64,000 nt of DNA from Pyrocephalus nanus. Taxonomy: Eukaryota > Chordata > Aves > Passeriformes > Tyrannidae. The stretch is taken from NCBI GenBank assembly GCA_038380795.1, contig CM076259.1, positions 59,539,938-59,603,937 of the forward strand, in the 5' to 3' direction. The translations under genes and the position numbers were made by a program. The notes under the pieces are model-generated. The model did not search any database. It saw only the letters and a list, made by a program, of their open reading frames with translations, and was not told where the DNA came from. Positions 10,336 to 22,282 of the stretch are shown piece after piece (position 1 is the first letter of the stretch; every line of letters starts with the position of its first letter).

Positions 10336-13055
10336 CAATTCTGCTCCAAGATGACTAGATGACTCAACAGCACTTTTTCATTTTTAAATTCCTATCATTC
10401 CACGGTATAAAATAATCCACTAAGTCAAAGGGAAGAGGGAAATAGGCTTAGCAACAACTGCACAGCTGTCTCTTCTTCAAGGTCTGCAGGCTGCAATCAG
10501 TGCAAGACACACTGATTGCACTGAGGAAGGAAACATCTGCATTTGATCAGAGCATTGGGTTAATTCAGGGCTAAAAAGTCGTGTGCCTGATGTCCCCTTT
10601 CCCCCCCCCTTAATAAAATAACACTACCGGAAGAATCGACCCTATGTTGTAAATGTATCAATCATGATTTTTGCTGCACCAGCTGCTCATAATTGGTTTA
10701 AACTTCCTTCGTCTCAGATGCCAACTGGTATTAAACAAAACACAAAAAATACATACCCCGTGGGCATATATTTCCACTAAAATAATCTTGCCTCTCTACA
10801 AGGAGTAGGACAAAAATGTTTTCTTAAAGTTGTTATGCTCATTTTTAAAGCTGAGCAATAGTTTACTCCTTCATTTTGAAGAGGCTTTGACATTTTATAG
10901 CTCAAATATCTTGCTGACAGTCTGTGCTAATATACTATCTGTTTTCTGTTGCAGTTAAGCTGCAAATAACAGAAGTCTTCTTAAAGAATGACAATTCAAT
11001 TTAACTGTGGATTTGGTTTCCCTCTCCAGAGAATATTAGAAGGTCTTAACAATATGTATATATACATAAAAATATATTTTATGAAGAAAGTGCTTTCAAG
11101 TGTAACATTAGCTTTCTACATCCCATTGCAACTCCACTTTTCCCACAGCACTTGCACTCTATAATGCTGACCAAATCCCTTCTACCCACTTCATGGAAAG
11201 GTCTGAGATTTCAGAGAATCTAGTTAGGATATAGAGCAGGGGACAACTTTTCTACACAAATACCATTTGAAGAATAAATCTGCATGCCATAGGTCTTTTG
11301 TTTTATTTTTTGTTGCGAGGGTTTTTCTTGCCTCAAGTGTTCAATTAAGCATACAACAGCAGAGATAGGATTTCTGTTTTTCAAAGGAAGGAATATTAAT
11401 GGAAATCTAGGTCTGCATAACAAAACAGTGATCAACAGCTCACATCTAAAACCATTGATTCTGAATTATTCACATAATTTCTTCTTGATTTCTTCTCCCT
11501 TTCTAATAAACTTTTGAAATCAGAACCAAAGTTCCTATTTTCCTACTTTCCTTCATCAAAGAAGTTAGAAAAAAGCAAATATTTAAATTTTACCATGCAC
11601 AGTCCTTCTAAATGTTTCTACATTTGAAATTTTTATCTTTTCTCTTTCTTAAGATAATACTCAGCATAAAACATGAACCACTCTTTCACTGATACAACTG
11701 CTAATTCCTACTCCTGGCAGTAGAGCTAAGGCAATAAAGTGGCAGCTGTGTCCTTGCAGTCTACCAGCACCTTGCCTTAGTAAAGGGAACCCACTGCTTT
11801 TAATTGGTCTGAATGCATGCTGAGAGAAAAACCATGTGCTGGATTACATTTCAAAGGGGTTGGACACATACTGCTGTGGGACAGGGTCCAAAGAAGAGCC
11901 TGAGATGTCATAAATGATGGAAGATAATCAATGGGAAAGCACTGGGGGCCAAGGGACTGGTCTGTGGACTGCAGGGGTGCAAGTACACAACTGGGGCAGC
12001 AGGCAGGGATAGGGAAAGGAGCAGACAGGGAATGGGCCCACATGAAGCAGCATTTTATCATCTTCAAATGACCACAGAGGCAGAAGACACTTTCTACCAG
12101 AATGCCCTAAGAATGTGAAGAACTCATATTATTCTGCAGCTTTCTTGGCAACTTGGTCTGAGCTCTGTATGCAAACCCAGCAATAAAGTCTCTACTGCTG
12201 CCCTTGGGCTTCTTTTCCACTTGATGTCTAAGCAAAGAAAAAACAAATAGCAAGACCAGGATACAATGAGACACAAGAACGGAAAAGCTGATTAAAGCAT
12301 TTTCCAAATCCCACACAGAGGGGCAGAATAAGGAAGAAGTGAAATGACTCTAGCATCATGCACTTACTCTAACTCACTCAGCATTAGATACCAGAAATTT
12401 TTGCAGTCATTGATTCAATGTGATCGCTTTTAGGAAACCAAAACTGTCTCATATGAATTCCCACCACAAGCTCAGATTACTATGAAGAAAGTAAGTGGAA
12501 AATTAAAGATACTGAAAGGAAAAAAACCCCAACTGCACCCTCCTCCAAAAAAGCACCACACTAAAGCACTTTTTTTCAATTGAAAAGGGTAACTTGAAAG
12601 CTAGAAGCATTTGGGGGATTTTGTACATTAGCATTTAATAGTACTACTTCAACAGGAAATCCAGGGGACGAGGTGATGAAACAGGAAGGAAGAAGCTGGA
12701 CAGTGACAAAAGCATGCAATAGTTGTCCTTCTTTCAGGGTAAGCAAAAGGAAACCATCTCAGCTGGAGAAATTAGGGAAGGCTCAGAACTAAAGGTGCCC
12801 TTTCAACTTCAAATTACTTCCCAATCCTTCATGCACATAGTGAGAGAAGTTGTAGGAAATAAAAATGCATGATATTTGAGGGCAAAAAGCTTTCCTTTCA
12901 CTTAAAATCTTCTAATCTGGAGGTCTGAGTCTTGACTTGAAAGCTTAGATAGCTATCAATGGCACCTGCCATTGTTTTGAGAGGCACATTTTAAGCTACT
13001 GTCTTGGGGACTCCTGAAAAGTTTTGTTTGGATAGTTTTGAGTTTGGAGGATGAA
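10336..13055. other. unique stretch with one short hairpin
   Basis: No gene is recognised. The segment contains the perfect 11-bp hairpin at 10492-10520, a 9-base C run at 10601-10609 and an AT-rich patch near 11050-11080. A short CR1-like string near 11850-11910 was too weak to call. Confidence 0.5.
10492..10520. repeat. perfect 11-bp inverted repeat
   Basis: TGCAATCAGTG (10492-10502) and CACTGATTGCA (10510-10520) are exact reverse complements around a 7-base spacer. It is not a recognised RNA, and there is no U run to suggest a terminator or a Pol III stop. Confidence 0.9.
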
Positions 13056-13090
13056 GGGCACAAAAGGGGGCACAAAAGGGAGCACAAGGG
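13056..13090. repeat. 12-bp minisatellite, about three units
   Basis: GGGCACAAAAGG occurs twice exactly (13056-13067, 13068-13079), followed by a diverged third unit GAGCACAAGGG (13080-13090). It lies about 145 bp upstream of the LTR. Confidence 0.92.
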
Positions 13091-13488
13091 AATAGCCATC
13101 TTTAGAAATTATTCATATGTCTCTGCAGTGTGTCCCAGCAGTTTTTAGGGATTAAGGCTTTTTGTGTGTAGTGGGTGACACGTTCAGATCCTTGTACAGC
13201 CAAAACACTCCTGGGCTCCCCCTGCACTTTGTAACTGTATTGGGTGTGGCTGAGATGGAGTTTATTTCCTCATAGCAGCTGTGCTATGCCTTGCACTTTT
13301 AGCTAGAAAGGTGTTGATAGCACACCAATATTTGGGCTACTGCTGAGCAGTGCTGGCACAGCATCATCACTGCCTCACAACATCCCTCCCCCTGCCATCG
13401 TGAGCAAGATCCTGTGAGGGGACACAACTAGGCCAGCTGACCCAAACTAACCAAAGGCATATTCCATACCATATGATGACAACTCAGA

Positions 13489-13495
13489 TATAAAA
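13489..13495 (+). promoter_or_regulatory. TATA-like box of the solo LTR
   Basis: TATAAAA sits about 130 bp before the LTR's AATAAA, the expected U3/R arrangement. Whether it is still active cannot be judged. Confidence 0.45.
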
Positions 13496-13624
13496 GCTAA
13501 GGAAAGGAGGGTGAAGGGGTGCATTTGTTATTTACAATGTTTGCCTTCTGAGCAACCGCTTACGTGTGCTGAAGCCCTGCTTCCCAGGAAGTGTCCAGAC
13601 ATTGCTGACTAACAGGAATTAGAG

Positions 13625-13630
13625 AATAAA
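13625..13630 (+). terminator. polyadenylation signal of the solo LTR
   Basis: AATAAA lies in the context AGAGAATAAACC. The homologous LTR at 40462 has the same hexamer in the same context (40851-40856), which supports it as the R-region poly(A) signal. Confidence 0.5.
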
Positions 13631-13799
13631 CCTTGTCATTATCCTCTTTGCTTGTGCACATGCAAACTTTTGCTTTAGTAAACTGCCTTATCTCAACCTA
13701 TAAGTCATTTCCCATCTTATTCTCTCTCCTCTGTCCCACTGGGGAGTGATAGAACAGCTGGGTGGGCACCTGGCATCCAGCCAGGGTCAACCCATCACA

Positions 13800-16700
13800 G
13801 TAAAGTTGAGCAAATGTAACAATTACAGGGCTTTCTCAAACCAGAAACACTTAGAAAAGACTACCAAAATCTTCTTGGTATTCTGAATTAGAAGAAAAGA
13901 AGACTAATTCATTACAAATTAAATTCTTAAATAGCTACACACAAAAATACAGTACGTTTATATGCATTGATTGTTGTCACAATGTTGAAGTGTCTGTGAG
14001 TGCAACTGCATTATCCAATTAAGGCCCAAATTGTTAAATTTATTCATGCAGTGAAGGCGTATCATATTTTAAAATTATTCCAATCAGTTAGTTAACACTC
14101 CTTGACTGCACATGAAGCCATTCAACAGTTGTAAGAAAACAATCTTTAGTTTTTCTTTAGATCCCAGGGTGGGTTGGATTTTTTTCAGCATAAGCCTTCC
14201 TAAGACATAGAAGACTAAATATTGAAAGCACTGTACAAACTTTGTAATTCAGAAAATGAGGGTTTAGAGGTACATGTCTCATAACTTCATCAAGAGTGAA
14301 GGCCTACATTCTTTAAACACCACAGGTGCTTTAAGCATTATCCTCAATGCAGTCCTAAAATATATTGTGGTTCTCCTGCATTAGATTACTCTATGGGTTC
14401 GGGTGAAGGGAAAAGAGTTGTCCACAAACCATGAATTTACAATACATGTAATTAATCAAGATTAATCATAAATACGGAAGACTAAAGAGTCCCATCTTTC
14501 ACTCAAGAAAGAAAGGCACACTCTGGCACACTAGCTTTTGAAAGATTTACAACTCAAGCATAGGATCATAAGGTCTGCTGGCTACACAGTGTTTTCGCAT
14601 GACTGAAAGAAATTTTCTTGCCACTAATAACACCAGTTTAAATTTTAATGGAGCTGTTCTGAAGGAAAATAATTAACATATGGTTGACTTCTCATATATT
14701 AGAGAAAACAATAATAACAACTAAATCAGTATCTTCTGTATAATTTCAGCTGCCTTGGTCATGATGAGTTGTGCATCTGACTCATCTCAAGGACATGCAT
14801 CACATAATGAGAACGAACACAAATTGTTTGCAATGTCAAGGCTTAGATTTTACCCAAGACAGAGGAAATAGGACCATATTATGAGGGACTACCTAGAAAG
14901 CAGCAGCCAGCCAACCGTTACCTCTTTGAGTCACAGAAAATCCCTGACAGGTGGTTAATTGATAATACTGTATCATGAGGCAATCTCTATGCTCTTGGCT
15001 TGATTGCTAAGCTTCAACTGAGGGCACGTAATCCTGGCTTTTCACAGTGCCTCAGTTTAAGGTGTCATTCTGAACACTTGGCTTACAAGCCCTGCATCCC
15101 TGCAGAGTTAAGTTCTTATAAGAAATTTGTATCTGCTACAAAGCAGGCTCAAAGCAATCGTTGCCAAAGAGGACTTCTCGGGATGCTGTGTCCTACCAGT
15201 TATGGGCACCAGCCCAACAACAGTAAATGTCAAAGAGAAATCAGGACGCTGAATCCACCCAACAAGCTCTTGTCAGGACCTGCTAGATAATGTTTAGGGA
15301 TGTTAGCTGAAATAAACAAAATAGGGAAATGATTAATGGCATTGAGTCTGGCAGGCAGGTTCTTATCCCGGCAGACACTCAGCAGACTGTGGGTTCGACT
15401 TAGTCACAAAAGGAGGATGTGAAGAAGCCCAATCAGATAACAAAAATAGTCTTCAAAACATATGCCTCTACTTGGGATCATATTTATTAACACAGAAATT
15501 CAAGCAGTCTTATTCTTAGAACAAGAACTAAAATAAACAAAACAATCTGTCAGAGTACCACCAACTAATCAGGAGGCTTCCTGTGTTTCAAAAGGTATCT
15601 AAACAATCGCCAACCCCTTGTCTAGGTCTCCGCTAATTCCAGTAGAGCAAAGTGAGGAGCTTATAGCAACCAGAGTCCTGACTCAAGTGGCTGGTGAAGG
15701 ACCTAGAAGTAGATGGAGTAATCCAAGCTGTTGCTGTATCACATTTCTATACCATGTGGGGAGAGATAGGTAATGCCAAAATGCAATGCAAAACATATCT
15801 GGGCTGATTCACTCTCTGAACTTATCCTCTTAGCTATATGGGAAGAACTGGCACCTAACTAACATCTAGAGGATCAGATCTGGATTCACCCCACTTCCAT
15901 CTTGGCACAGACTTTATAAAAATTTAGCATGCGAAATGATTACTCCACCCTTCATTTAACTCAAATGTCCATAAAATGATTGCTGGGGTTCAGAAAATAT
16001 GAGTGGTGTGGTAGACAAACTTCTGCTTCCATCAATCGGCTTTACGTTAACATCATTCATCCTGAATATTCTGAAAAAATCTGCTTTCTCTCTTTACCAT
16101 GCAAATACCTCTTACATAATAAATACTGCAACACAATAAATCCTTCAGTGTCCCTTTTCCTTGTAGGGAAACCGTCTCTGCACTGCTTTATGCTGAAAAT
16201 ATTTTTCAGACCTCAGCACAGGCAGTAACTGTGATATTTCCTTCCTGTGAAAGCACATCCAAAGATTGTCGTTTTAATTTTCTCCCTGTTTAGGAAAGGT
16301 ATTGCCATCAGAGATCTTCGGCTCTACCCATTGGGCTATGAGTCACTGCATGGATGAAAGCTCCTCCTGGGATTGTCCTAGTTATGAGAAGCCTAACTTA
16401 GACCTTCCTCCAAACTGAATGAAACATGAATGGCAGGCTGGTTTGAGTTTTGGGGATTTTTTCCTCTGCTCCCTTGCTTGGTTCCCTGAATTATTTTCAG
16501 CTATAATTTAAAGGGGGAAAAAAAAAAAACCAAACCCAAACTCACAAATGAAAGCTCATTTTACTATGAGCTTTTAGCCTGAGAAACAGTGTGTAAAAAG
16601 AAAGTAATCTTGAACTCTTTTCTTCTAGGAGTGTTGCCACAGCCAGAAAATGTGATGCTCTCCTAATGGGAAACAAGCGAACTTCAAAAATAAAATCCAA

Positions 16701-19700
16701 GCTTGGACCCATCTCTAATTTTCATTCATCCATTCTCAGTTTGCCTATACACTGAAGGAAATACTGAAAATCTCTTGTGTGCATGTGAAGGCAACCATCT
16801 GTAAGCAAAGGACATTTTCTGAGTGTAACAAAGAAAAGACAACAGAAGGATCTGCTCCTATAGTAATTGCTGTCTGCTGTTACAGTGTCATTTTGAGTTG
16901 CCAAACTAGGGACCTAAAATAGCCTCCTCCATGTTTTCTTTAAGGTTTTCCTGTGTCCTACGAGTTCTCTTCTGAATTGTCTTCATAAATTCAAATTCCT
17001 CAACAGTCTTGTTACTGACTTTCAGGGAAAATGCCAGAGAGACAGATTTTCATATGCAGCTCCAAGACACTTCTTTATCCTGCATTATTGCCTCCTCTAC
17101 TGAAAGAACACTGCTTCTCCTGGGAAGAATTTGATTTCCTTACTTATCAACACCTTCTTCTGCATGTCAGCATGTTTCCTCTCACCCTACTTCAGTCACA
17201 TAGTGCAAAAATCCTAGAAAACATGAAGTGTTGTATGTGTTAATGAAAGGCTGATTAGGAATTGACTGCTAATAGCATAGATGTTGCATTCCATAGTGCC
17301 ATGGGATTTGCTACCAACTATCAAGCCAGAACACGTGTGCACAGGTAGCAAATATACCATGGAGAGGCACTTGTGCACCTTGCTATTAGCCTGAAACAGA
17401 TTTTCCAGCATCTGAGCAGTGACCTGTTAATAGCTTACATAATGAAAAACAGCACCAAAATGAGTCAGTGAGCTTGGCAAATTCAGATCATTAACCACAA
17501 GAAAGCGCTTCAAATAGAGCAAGGGAGAAACACATACCCCAGAGAACATTAAATAGAGATGTCTTTTTAGGAATGAGGTGCAACATCCCTCTAGATTTGG
17601 CAGATGGACCCCTTCATTTCCCACAGAAAATTCCTCTCTGAAAGACTAGATCCCACTTTTCACAACAGAGAACAAGATGGACTCGTCATCCTTTCCCAGG
17701 TGTCTACTTGCCAAAAGGGAACTCCATAAGAAATAAACAGGAAGATTAAGTACATGGCTCCTCCAACTGCAGAGTCACCACTGTGCCATCACAGCAGGAG
17801 CATGCAGAGATTAAGAGCAATCCATGCACACATCCATACTGTACACAGTGTGATAAGGAAAGACTAGGGCCCTCTGGGAGGCATTCCAGTGGTCTGCAAG
17901 CCAACAGAGCTTCCCTAGGTGGGGGCTATGGTGCTTTTCAGTAGGAAGTTGGACCAAAAGTAAAACAGACGAACAAGTTTTTCACCTCCCAAAAAACCCC
18001 AGACTGAAACTACAGACAAATGATTCCAGTTAATAGTGTCCCCAGAAAAAGAAAGAGAAACAAAATTCAGATAAGTTTACAACACGGCTGCAGCTGTTCC
18101 ACTTGAGCAGTGGTGGCAACTCATGGCCAATATATGCACATAGAGTGGTATCTGGCTATTGCAATGGTGGCTGTGTACCAGCTTGAAATATCTGGAGAGG
18201 CTCTTATACCACAGCTTTGGAAAGCCTGGTCTAAATGCTTTGACTGTTTCAATGAGATATTTCAAACACTTTTTTTAAAAACTTATTTCAAAAAAGAATA
18301 TTTGTATTCCTTTGAATACAAGACAAAAATGCAGGTTTCCATTGACCCAAACCAGTATTTATTGTGTTCTACATGAAAATGCAAATCAAAGTAGATTTCA
18401 TGTTAACTCAAAATGGTTTTGTTTAAAGCATGGCTTTAAAAATAAAGGGTTTTTTTAAAGATAATTGCTTGCATTGCAATATAAAGGATCAGAGCACATG
18501 AATAGCACACTTCATTCTGCATGAAACAGTTTAAATCAAAGGGTTTCCAGAGACACAGTCTCCAAGACATACCAAAGCTGCTTGAAGAACTTATATTTCC
18601 TACTTTCAGCAATCCTCCACTTTGGTTCACGGTTCTCAGCCCTAGGTTTTATCCTAGAGGTATGACATATATGTAGCGTTTCCCTGTATTTCATTTTTAT
18701 GAAATTGGAGTGACTCCTTTGATATAAAATATGTAATTTCTTCTCATAAAAGGCCAATACAAGGGCCATTTGACAGGACAGGATGTTGCACTACTGTTTG
18801 AGATACCTATCTCGGCAAGCAAGTCTGATGTTACACACCATGCTCACTTGGCTTCATTTCCTTATCTATTTTATGTGCATGAACAGCTGGAGATGGACAT
18901 ATAGAGCTTTAACCTTCTGCAGCACATCTAAAAAAGCACACAACCAAAATCTATGCAGCTGTGAATGCCAGAAAGCCATCTGTATACAAGTTAATTGCTT
19001 TTGGTTTGAATAGTTTCCATTTTTATCCTGCCATCTACATTTGCACCTATTCAGTGGTTCAATTTGGACGCAGCAGGGGAACATGAGCCACGCTCCAACC
19101 CAGCTCTTCTATCTTCCAGGCCTGCTTCACTGCAAGCCTTCCCTCAAAATCATTCCCTCCTTTGAGCATTTTTTTTCACCTCTATTTGTCTCAGAAATCA
19201 ACCAAACCATCCTAAGGAGTGCTATTTACACCAACACTTCTGTGGAGTGAATTACCGGGCTGAGTGGATGACAGGAGCAAAGCACAGGCTTACTTTCTGG
19301 TTTCCCAACCCCACTTACTTTCCAAGTGACAAACCTGAGCTGTTCAGAAGCAGCAAATTCAGCCCCAAGCAGAAGGAACAGCAATGTCAGCCTATGAAGC
19401 ACCTTTAACTGATTGCTTTGAAAAACAACCAGCTGTTCATTTGTTCATTTTGTACATACGCATACGTATGCATGTATAGTAAATTAACAATGCAAATCTA
19501 ATACCAAAAAAAGTCTGACATCTACTGAAAATCTTGCTACTAATTACAAATGTGATTCAGACCAGTGATGTACTTCTAATTACCAAAAAATAAGCAGTCC
19601 TGTTTTCCTTGGAAGAAATGAGTATGGCCTAACTAGGGAAAATAAACCAAAAGGTAACACTAAACATTTTTGCTTTGTACCCTCTAAACAGTTTTTGTTA

Positions 19701-20219
19701 GCTGTAACAGATCTTTATTAATATTATCTAAGCAAATCCACAATTTCCTTCGGATATCTTCATCTGTAGGTCTTATCTCAGAATGCAGTTCCTGTCAGAG
19801 ATAGCATGCAATGACACTAGTTGCTTTATAGACAGGCTTAAACTTGCGATATTTAATGAAATCAAAACAAGTACATGGAAATGCTACTAAAGAAACACAC
19901 ACAGCAACTTCTCTATGTTTACAGAAACTCTTAAAAAAAATAGAGCCATGTCATCCAAATCTGTCCCTTTACAAAATAAATAACATAAGTCTTTTAAACA
20001 TTGCTTGCTAGCTGTAGGAACAATAACAACAGCCCTAATGTAATCCACTGTGGTCTTCTAGGCATTATAACTAAACTAAAATGTTATTTATCGTGACCTT
20101 TCCCATTTACTTTGCACTTTACTGGTCAAAAGTACAGTGTCATCCTTCAGACATGCATAATCAACTTTATTTTCCAATCTAATTGAGAAATGGAGCTGTT
20201 AATGTCAAGAAACATTAAG
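13800..20219. other. long unique stretch
   Basis: About 6.4 kb without a recognised gene, RNA or transposon. Noted items are a 12-base A run at 16518-16529 and a perfect 12-bp palindrome (GCATACGTATGC) at 19460-19471. The longest open frames, 96 codons at 15000-15290 plus and 88 codons at 18110-18376 plus, show no recognisable domain and have overlapping frames or no splice-site pairing that I can support. Confidence 0.5.
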
Positions 20220-21180
20220 GAGAAGCTGCTCCACTGAACCTACTCTGTCCAGGTACCTGGTGTTAGATTGTTGTGATAAAGAAACTGCTCTGCACACACC
20301 CAAAGGAGCACAGGGGATCAGCTGCAGTGTGAGGGACCCAAATCTTCTCCTGCTCCACTTCCCCCAAGCCCACCACTGGAGCCCTCCTCTCTGCAGCACA
20401 CAGGGAGCCTGGAGGCACTGTGGCAGCTCAGGGAGCCTCAATAACCCCTGGAGACATGAATCCCAACCCAGGCCCACCATGGAAGCCTTAGCCCTGGGGA
20501 CCAGAAGAGTCACCCATCACCAGAGTTCCATGGGAGAGGCTATACCCCATAGCCAGTCCCCATGGGCAAGGCCACCAGAGGAGGTGGCTATCACAGGGAT
20601 CAGGGGAATCCCAGCCAGCTGCTGGAGAGACTGGGAGCCTGGGCATAGATTGAGAAACCTGTGTGGAGAAATAGGATCCAGAACTAGCTCCTGGATGAAT
20701 GGCATGTGGAAGACCAGCTGCCAGAAGGTCTGTAGTGTGCACTCTTGTCCATGTCTGTGTGTCAGGAGGTTTGTTCCCAAAGCTGGACAAAAACAGAGAC
20801 TTTGACAGCTCATTTGTCCAGGGGGCAGCACCAGCAGAGTCAGTATACTTAGGGTCAGATGATGGGGACAGTGACTGTCTAAGCCCAGCTGCTGGAGGGA
20901 TCCATCCTATGCATACAGATACATTATATACTCCCCACTAATAGCTGCCAATCCTGAGCAGCCAGGGAGGGGAGCAGGATGTGGTCACTGCTGCTGATCA
21001 TGTTTGCATGAGTAAAAATGTGTCTGTTGATCTGGCCACATATATAATCCACAAACACATTGCATGTGTATGTGTGTGTGCCTACTAACGCACTGCTGTA
21101 GGAATACAGCTCAGCCTTTCTGCTGTTTGTACCCAAGGACATGGAGCTGTGGGAGCCTTGTCTAGACTGCTGGATTCAGC
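20220..21180. other. GC-richer unclassified segment, possible repeat
   Basis: Base composition changes here: the segment is visibly richer in G and C than its surroundings and has the longest two-strand overlap of open frames in this part of the window (181 codons plus at 20260-20805; 102, 100 and 104 codons minus within 20205-20831). The translations are rich in W, S, P and R and look non-coding. Short motifs recur, for example CAGCTGCTGGAG with related forms near 20618 and 20890, and an inverted pair lies at 20783-20821. The boundaries are my estimate. It could be an LTR or other interspersed repeat that I do not recognise, or an isolated GC-rich patch. Confidence 0.4.
20783..20821. repeat. 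9-bp inverted repeat
   Basis: CTGGACAAA (20783-20791) and TTTGTCCAG (20813-20821) are exact reverse complements 21 bases apart, within the GC-richer segment. Confidence 0.85.
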
Positions 21181-22103
21181 CTCCCCCATAACATTTGGAA
21201 GTTCCCAACAATGATGCTGTCCATCATGCACAAGCTAACTTTTTTTTTGGAAATAAAGGGATGTGATAGAAGTGGTAATTCTCTGAAAATCAAGGAAGTC
21301 GTGATCCTCTCACAGTAACGGTGACATAAGACAGAAAGTCCAGACTGAAGGATATTCATGGTGGTCTCCAAAGGATCTTTTGTTTAGAAACAGTGAGATT
21401 AATTTTTTTTTTTTTTTTTGTCAAAGAAGTCCATTAATTGCCTATCATCTGCTCTTGCAGTGTTCTGTCATTTCCTTGTCTACACGCAACAGCACATTTT
21501 TCTAACCTGCACCAAAAGGGAAAGGAAAGGTTTCAGGTCAGACCTCTGCACCACAACATCGACTCGCACTTTCCTTATTTTCTCATTTAAAATTATGCTT
21601 CAGGATATACTAATTCATAAGAAAACATGCTCTCCTATGTAAGAATACTGGACAATTTTGACACAATTTATGTCCTATTTTATTTCTCCTATCTTCAGTA
21701 ACAGGGAACTTCAAGAGCAACAGGTCATCAGAGTGTAATATTTAGGGGTGACTCAAAGACAGATAATCTGATCTGCCTAAGAACAGCCTTACACTTCACG
21801 TACTTTAACAGAGCTACTTCTAATGTGTACCAAAACGAGACTAGCAACAGGTCCCTGGTTTCCAGCAACAAAATGTCCCACAGCACCAGGACAATGTCCT
21901 GAAATGTCATATACCACATACACTTGAGGCAATTAAAGTCTTTTTGCCAAGTAAACAATGAATGACCAGAGAGGATTACAGATGTTGGCTTCATGCTTTT
22001 AACTGTACGGAAGAAATATCAGTTTTTGGAATGCAGACAGTACCCAATATGTATTTTCCCCCAGGCCAGGAGGGAAGGTATTCCCACACCATGGAAAACA
22101 ACA
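21181..22103. other. unique stretch with T run
   Basis: There is a 17-base T run at 21403-21419. No gene or repeat is otherwise recognised. Confidence 0.5.
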
Positions 22104-22282
22104 GAATAGGCTGAATAAGGAGACTCTACAAAGACATCATGAATTAGCAGAAAACTAGTTTGGAAAGATAAGATACGAAACATTTTCTGTGGGGAATAAA
22201 AACACTGGAGATTATTTACTTTGCTTTAATTACTTTGGCACACTGCTAGATTAGTTTTTGTACGCTACTAGATTTCCATACC
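22104..22282 (+). repeat. unclassified dispersed repeat, copy A
   Basis: This segment is clearly related to 58770-58962 in the same orientation. Shared blocks in order are 'AATAGG.CTGAA', 'GAATTAGCAG..AACTA', 'GATAAGATAC', 'TGGGGAAT', the nearly identical 'GAGATTATTTACTTT', and 'TTAATTACTTTG' followed by 'CTACT'. Similarity fades beyond these limits. It has no CR1 tail, poly-A tail or clear terminal repeats, and I do not recognise the family. An internal piece of an old LTR or DNA transposon is possible. Confidence 0.75.

Larger units (their letters stand above)
13236..13799 (+). mobile_element. solo LTR, avian ERVL-like
   Basis: This 564-bp segment has the organisation of a retroviral LTR and resembles bird ERVL LTRs from memory of that family. 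It starts TGTATTGGGTGTGGCTGAGA and ends ...CAACCCATCACA. A TATA-like box (13489-13495) lies about two thirds in, with AATAAA at 13625-13630 downstream, which gives plus orientation. The flanking pentamers GTAAC (13231-13235) and GTAAA (13800-13804) differ at one base and look like a decayed 5-bp target duplication, which would mark both ends as complete. No gag, pol or env sequence adjoins it, so it is a solo LTR left by recombination. A homologous LTR lies at 40462-40999. Confidence 0.87.

Noticed and set aside
11850..11930. Short CR1-like string ('GGGTCCAAAGAAGAGCC' context)
   Set aside because: Similarity covers only about 25 bases and does not continue on either side.
19460..19471. 12-bp perfect palindrome GCATACGTATGC
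   Set aside because: A single short palindrome with no loop or context; palindromes of this size are expected occasionally in 64 kb.
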